Assembly: GCA_052148155.1 (NCBI GenBank)
Contig: JBKQIY010000123.1
Span: forward strand, 1-6,243
Source: JBBQER01 sp052148155
Lineage (GTDB): Bacteria; Actinomycetota; Acidimicrobiia; IMCC26256; PALSA-610
Reading direction: 5' to 3'
DNA length: 6,243 nt
Both the position numbers and the translations under genes were made by a program. How positions within the stretch are numbered: position 1 is the stretch's first letter; each line of letters starts with the position of its first letter. Shown here piece by piece: positions 5,681 to 6,243 of this stretch. The notes beneath the pieces are model-generated. The model saw only the letters and a list, made by a program, of their open reading frames with translations. It ran no database searches and was not told the origin of the DNA.

Positions 5681-6243
5681 TCAGTCGTAGATCGCTTCGA
5701 CGCCGGCCCGGCCGGCTTCCACCATGACCACGCACGCGACGTCGCCGATGTCGGCGCCGCAGTCGACGACCACCTGCCAGCGCGCGCACCGCCGGCGCGC
5801 GAGCGGGTCCCACCACCGCACGTCGCAAGCCCAGGGGCCGGCCCAGCCCCGCACCTCGCCGCCACCACCCGGCAACTTCGTGCACTCGACCCGTGCCGGT
5901 GGGCCCGACTGTTCGCCCCGCCCCGACACCACGACCGCGAGGCCGTGCTCGTCGCGCAGTTGGGCGGACGCGGGCGGGTCGAAGACGCGAGCCGGGAACG
6001 GCGATGGCAGCGCACCGGGCCACGCTGCGCGAAAAGGACCGACCATCAGCGGACGCTGCGGCTCGCGCGCGTCACCCCACGGCACCCATCGCACCTGCTC
6101 AGCGGGGGTGCGGCCGCCTTGCACGACCGCGGTCGCGACCCCCTCGGAGCCGATCAGGCCCTGCACCCGTGTGAGGGCACGGTCGGCGCGGTCGCCAGCT
6201 GCCTGGTCGCCACCCCAAAATCCCAACTGGCAGCCGTCGGCGG
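5681..6243 (-). CDS. imuB: ImuB, Y-family polymerase-like mutasome hub (C-terminal 186 residues only)
   Basis: The frame is open from the right edge to a TGA at 5683-5681; the 5' part, including the Y-family polymerase domain, lies outside the window. Nothing here should be taken as a start: the TTG at 6226 is an internal Leu. Recognition rests on the C-terminal pattern of the family: QLGFWGGD, then ADRALTRVQGLIG, VVQGGRTPAEQVRWVPWGD, and a final segment with RWWDP, RWQVVV and the terminal EAIYD. ImuB is a Y-family relative without polymerase activity. In mycobacteria it binds the beta clamp and recruits DnaE2 and ImuA'. The direct linkage to dnaE2, with a 7-base gap in the same direction, is the standard imuA'-imuB-dnaE2 cassette order and supports both calls. 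The ImuA' gene and the LexA-controlled promoter are expected upstream, to the right of the window. Confidence 0.93.
   Translation of the reverse strand, partial: ADGCQLGFWGGDQAAGDRADRALTRVQGLIGSEGVATAVVQGGRTPAEQVRWVPWGDAREPQRPLMVGPFRAAWPGALPSPFPARVFDPPASAQLRDEHGLAVVVSGRGEQSGPPARVECTKLPGGGGEVRGWAGPWACDVRWWDPLARRRCARWQVVVDCGADIGDVACVVMVEAGRAGVEAIYD
6212..6229 (-). other. imuB: Probable beta-clamp-binding motif QLGFWG of ImuB
   Basis: The codons CAG TTG GGA TTT TGG GGT read QLGFWG. They sit where the mycobacterial ImuB clamp-binding hexapeptide QLPLWG is found, just before the conserved C-terminal domain. Four of six residues are identical to that motif (Q, L, W, G) and the fourth position stays hydrophobic (L to F). 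The match is seen in sequence; clamp binding is inferred from the mycobacterial protein. Confidence 0.7.

Noticed and set aside
5674..6015. An N-terminal extension of DnaE2 by 114 codons
   Set aside because: This stretch is out of frame within imuB, is Arg/Pro/Ala-rich without similarity to the PHP domain, and the family starts right at the YAELHCHS motif.

Overview
The window is GC-rich (I estimate 60-65% by eye). All four genes I can support lie on the minus strand, so they are read from right to left. The actinobacterial-style imuB-dnaE2 pair, an amidohydrolase with an ADSHVTEP start, and a secreted RCC1-repeat protein together suggest a high-GC actinomycete. An Acidimicrobiia-type lineage is my best guess, but that rests on the look of the proteins and not on a search.

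Layout in the direction of transcription. (1) 6243-5681 is the C-terminal 186 codons of imuB, the catalytically degenerate Y-family polymerase that serves as the mutasome hub. It runs off the right edge and begins with what looks like its beta-clamp-binding motif, QLGFWG. (2) 5673-2263 is a complete dnaE2 (imuC), the error-prone C-family polymerase. It starts 7 bases after the imuB stop with no visible Shine-Dalgarno site. All signature motifs and the three catalytic aspartates are present. The palm region carries an apparent extra Arg/Pro-rich stretch of about 50 residues (4039-4203). (3) After 75 bases comes a GTG-started metal-dependent amidohydrolase of the amidohydrolase-2/ACMSD-like family, 2187-1054, with a very strong ribosome binding site. 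(4) After 132 bases comes a secreted RCC1-like beta-propeller protein, 921-1, cut by the left edge. Its five repeats keep an exact 56-residue (168-bp) period with one pair of cysteines per repeat.

How they work together: ImuB and DnaE2 form the damage-inducible mutagenic translesion synthesis system (ImuA'-ImuB-ImuC mutasome). ImuB brings DnaE2 to the sliding clamp. The expected ImuA' gene and the LexA operator would lie to the right, outside the window. The amidohydrolase and the RCC1 protein have no evident functional link to the mutasome and probably have their own control. I found no RNA genes, CRISPR arrays, insertion sequences or convincing intrinsic terminators. No wholly new system is evident. 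The points most worth a second look are the DnaE2 insertion, the leaderless-looking imuB-dnaE2 junction, the perfectly periodic cysteine-paired propeller, and a possible structure masking the ribosome binding site of the RCC1 gene.
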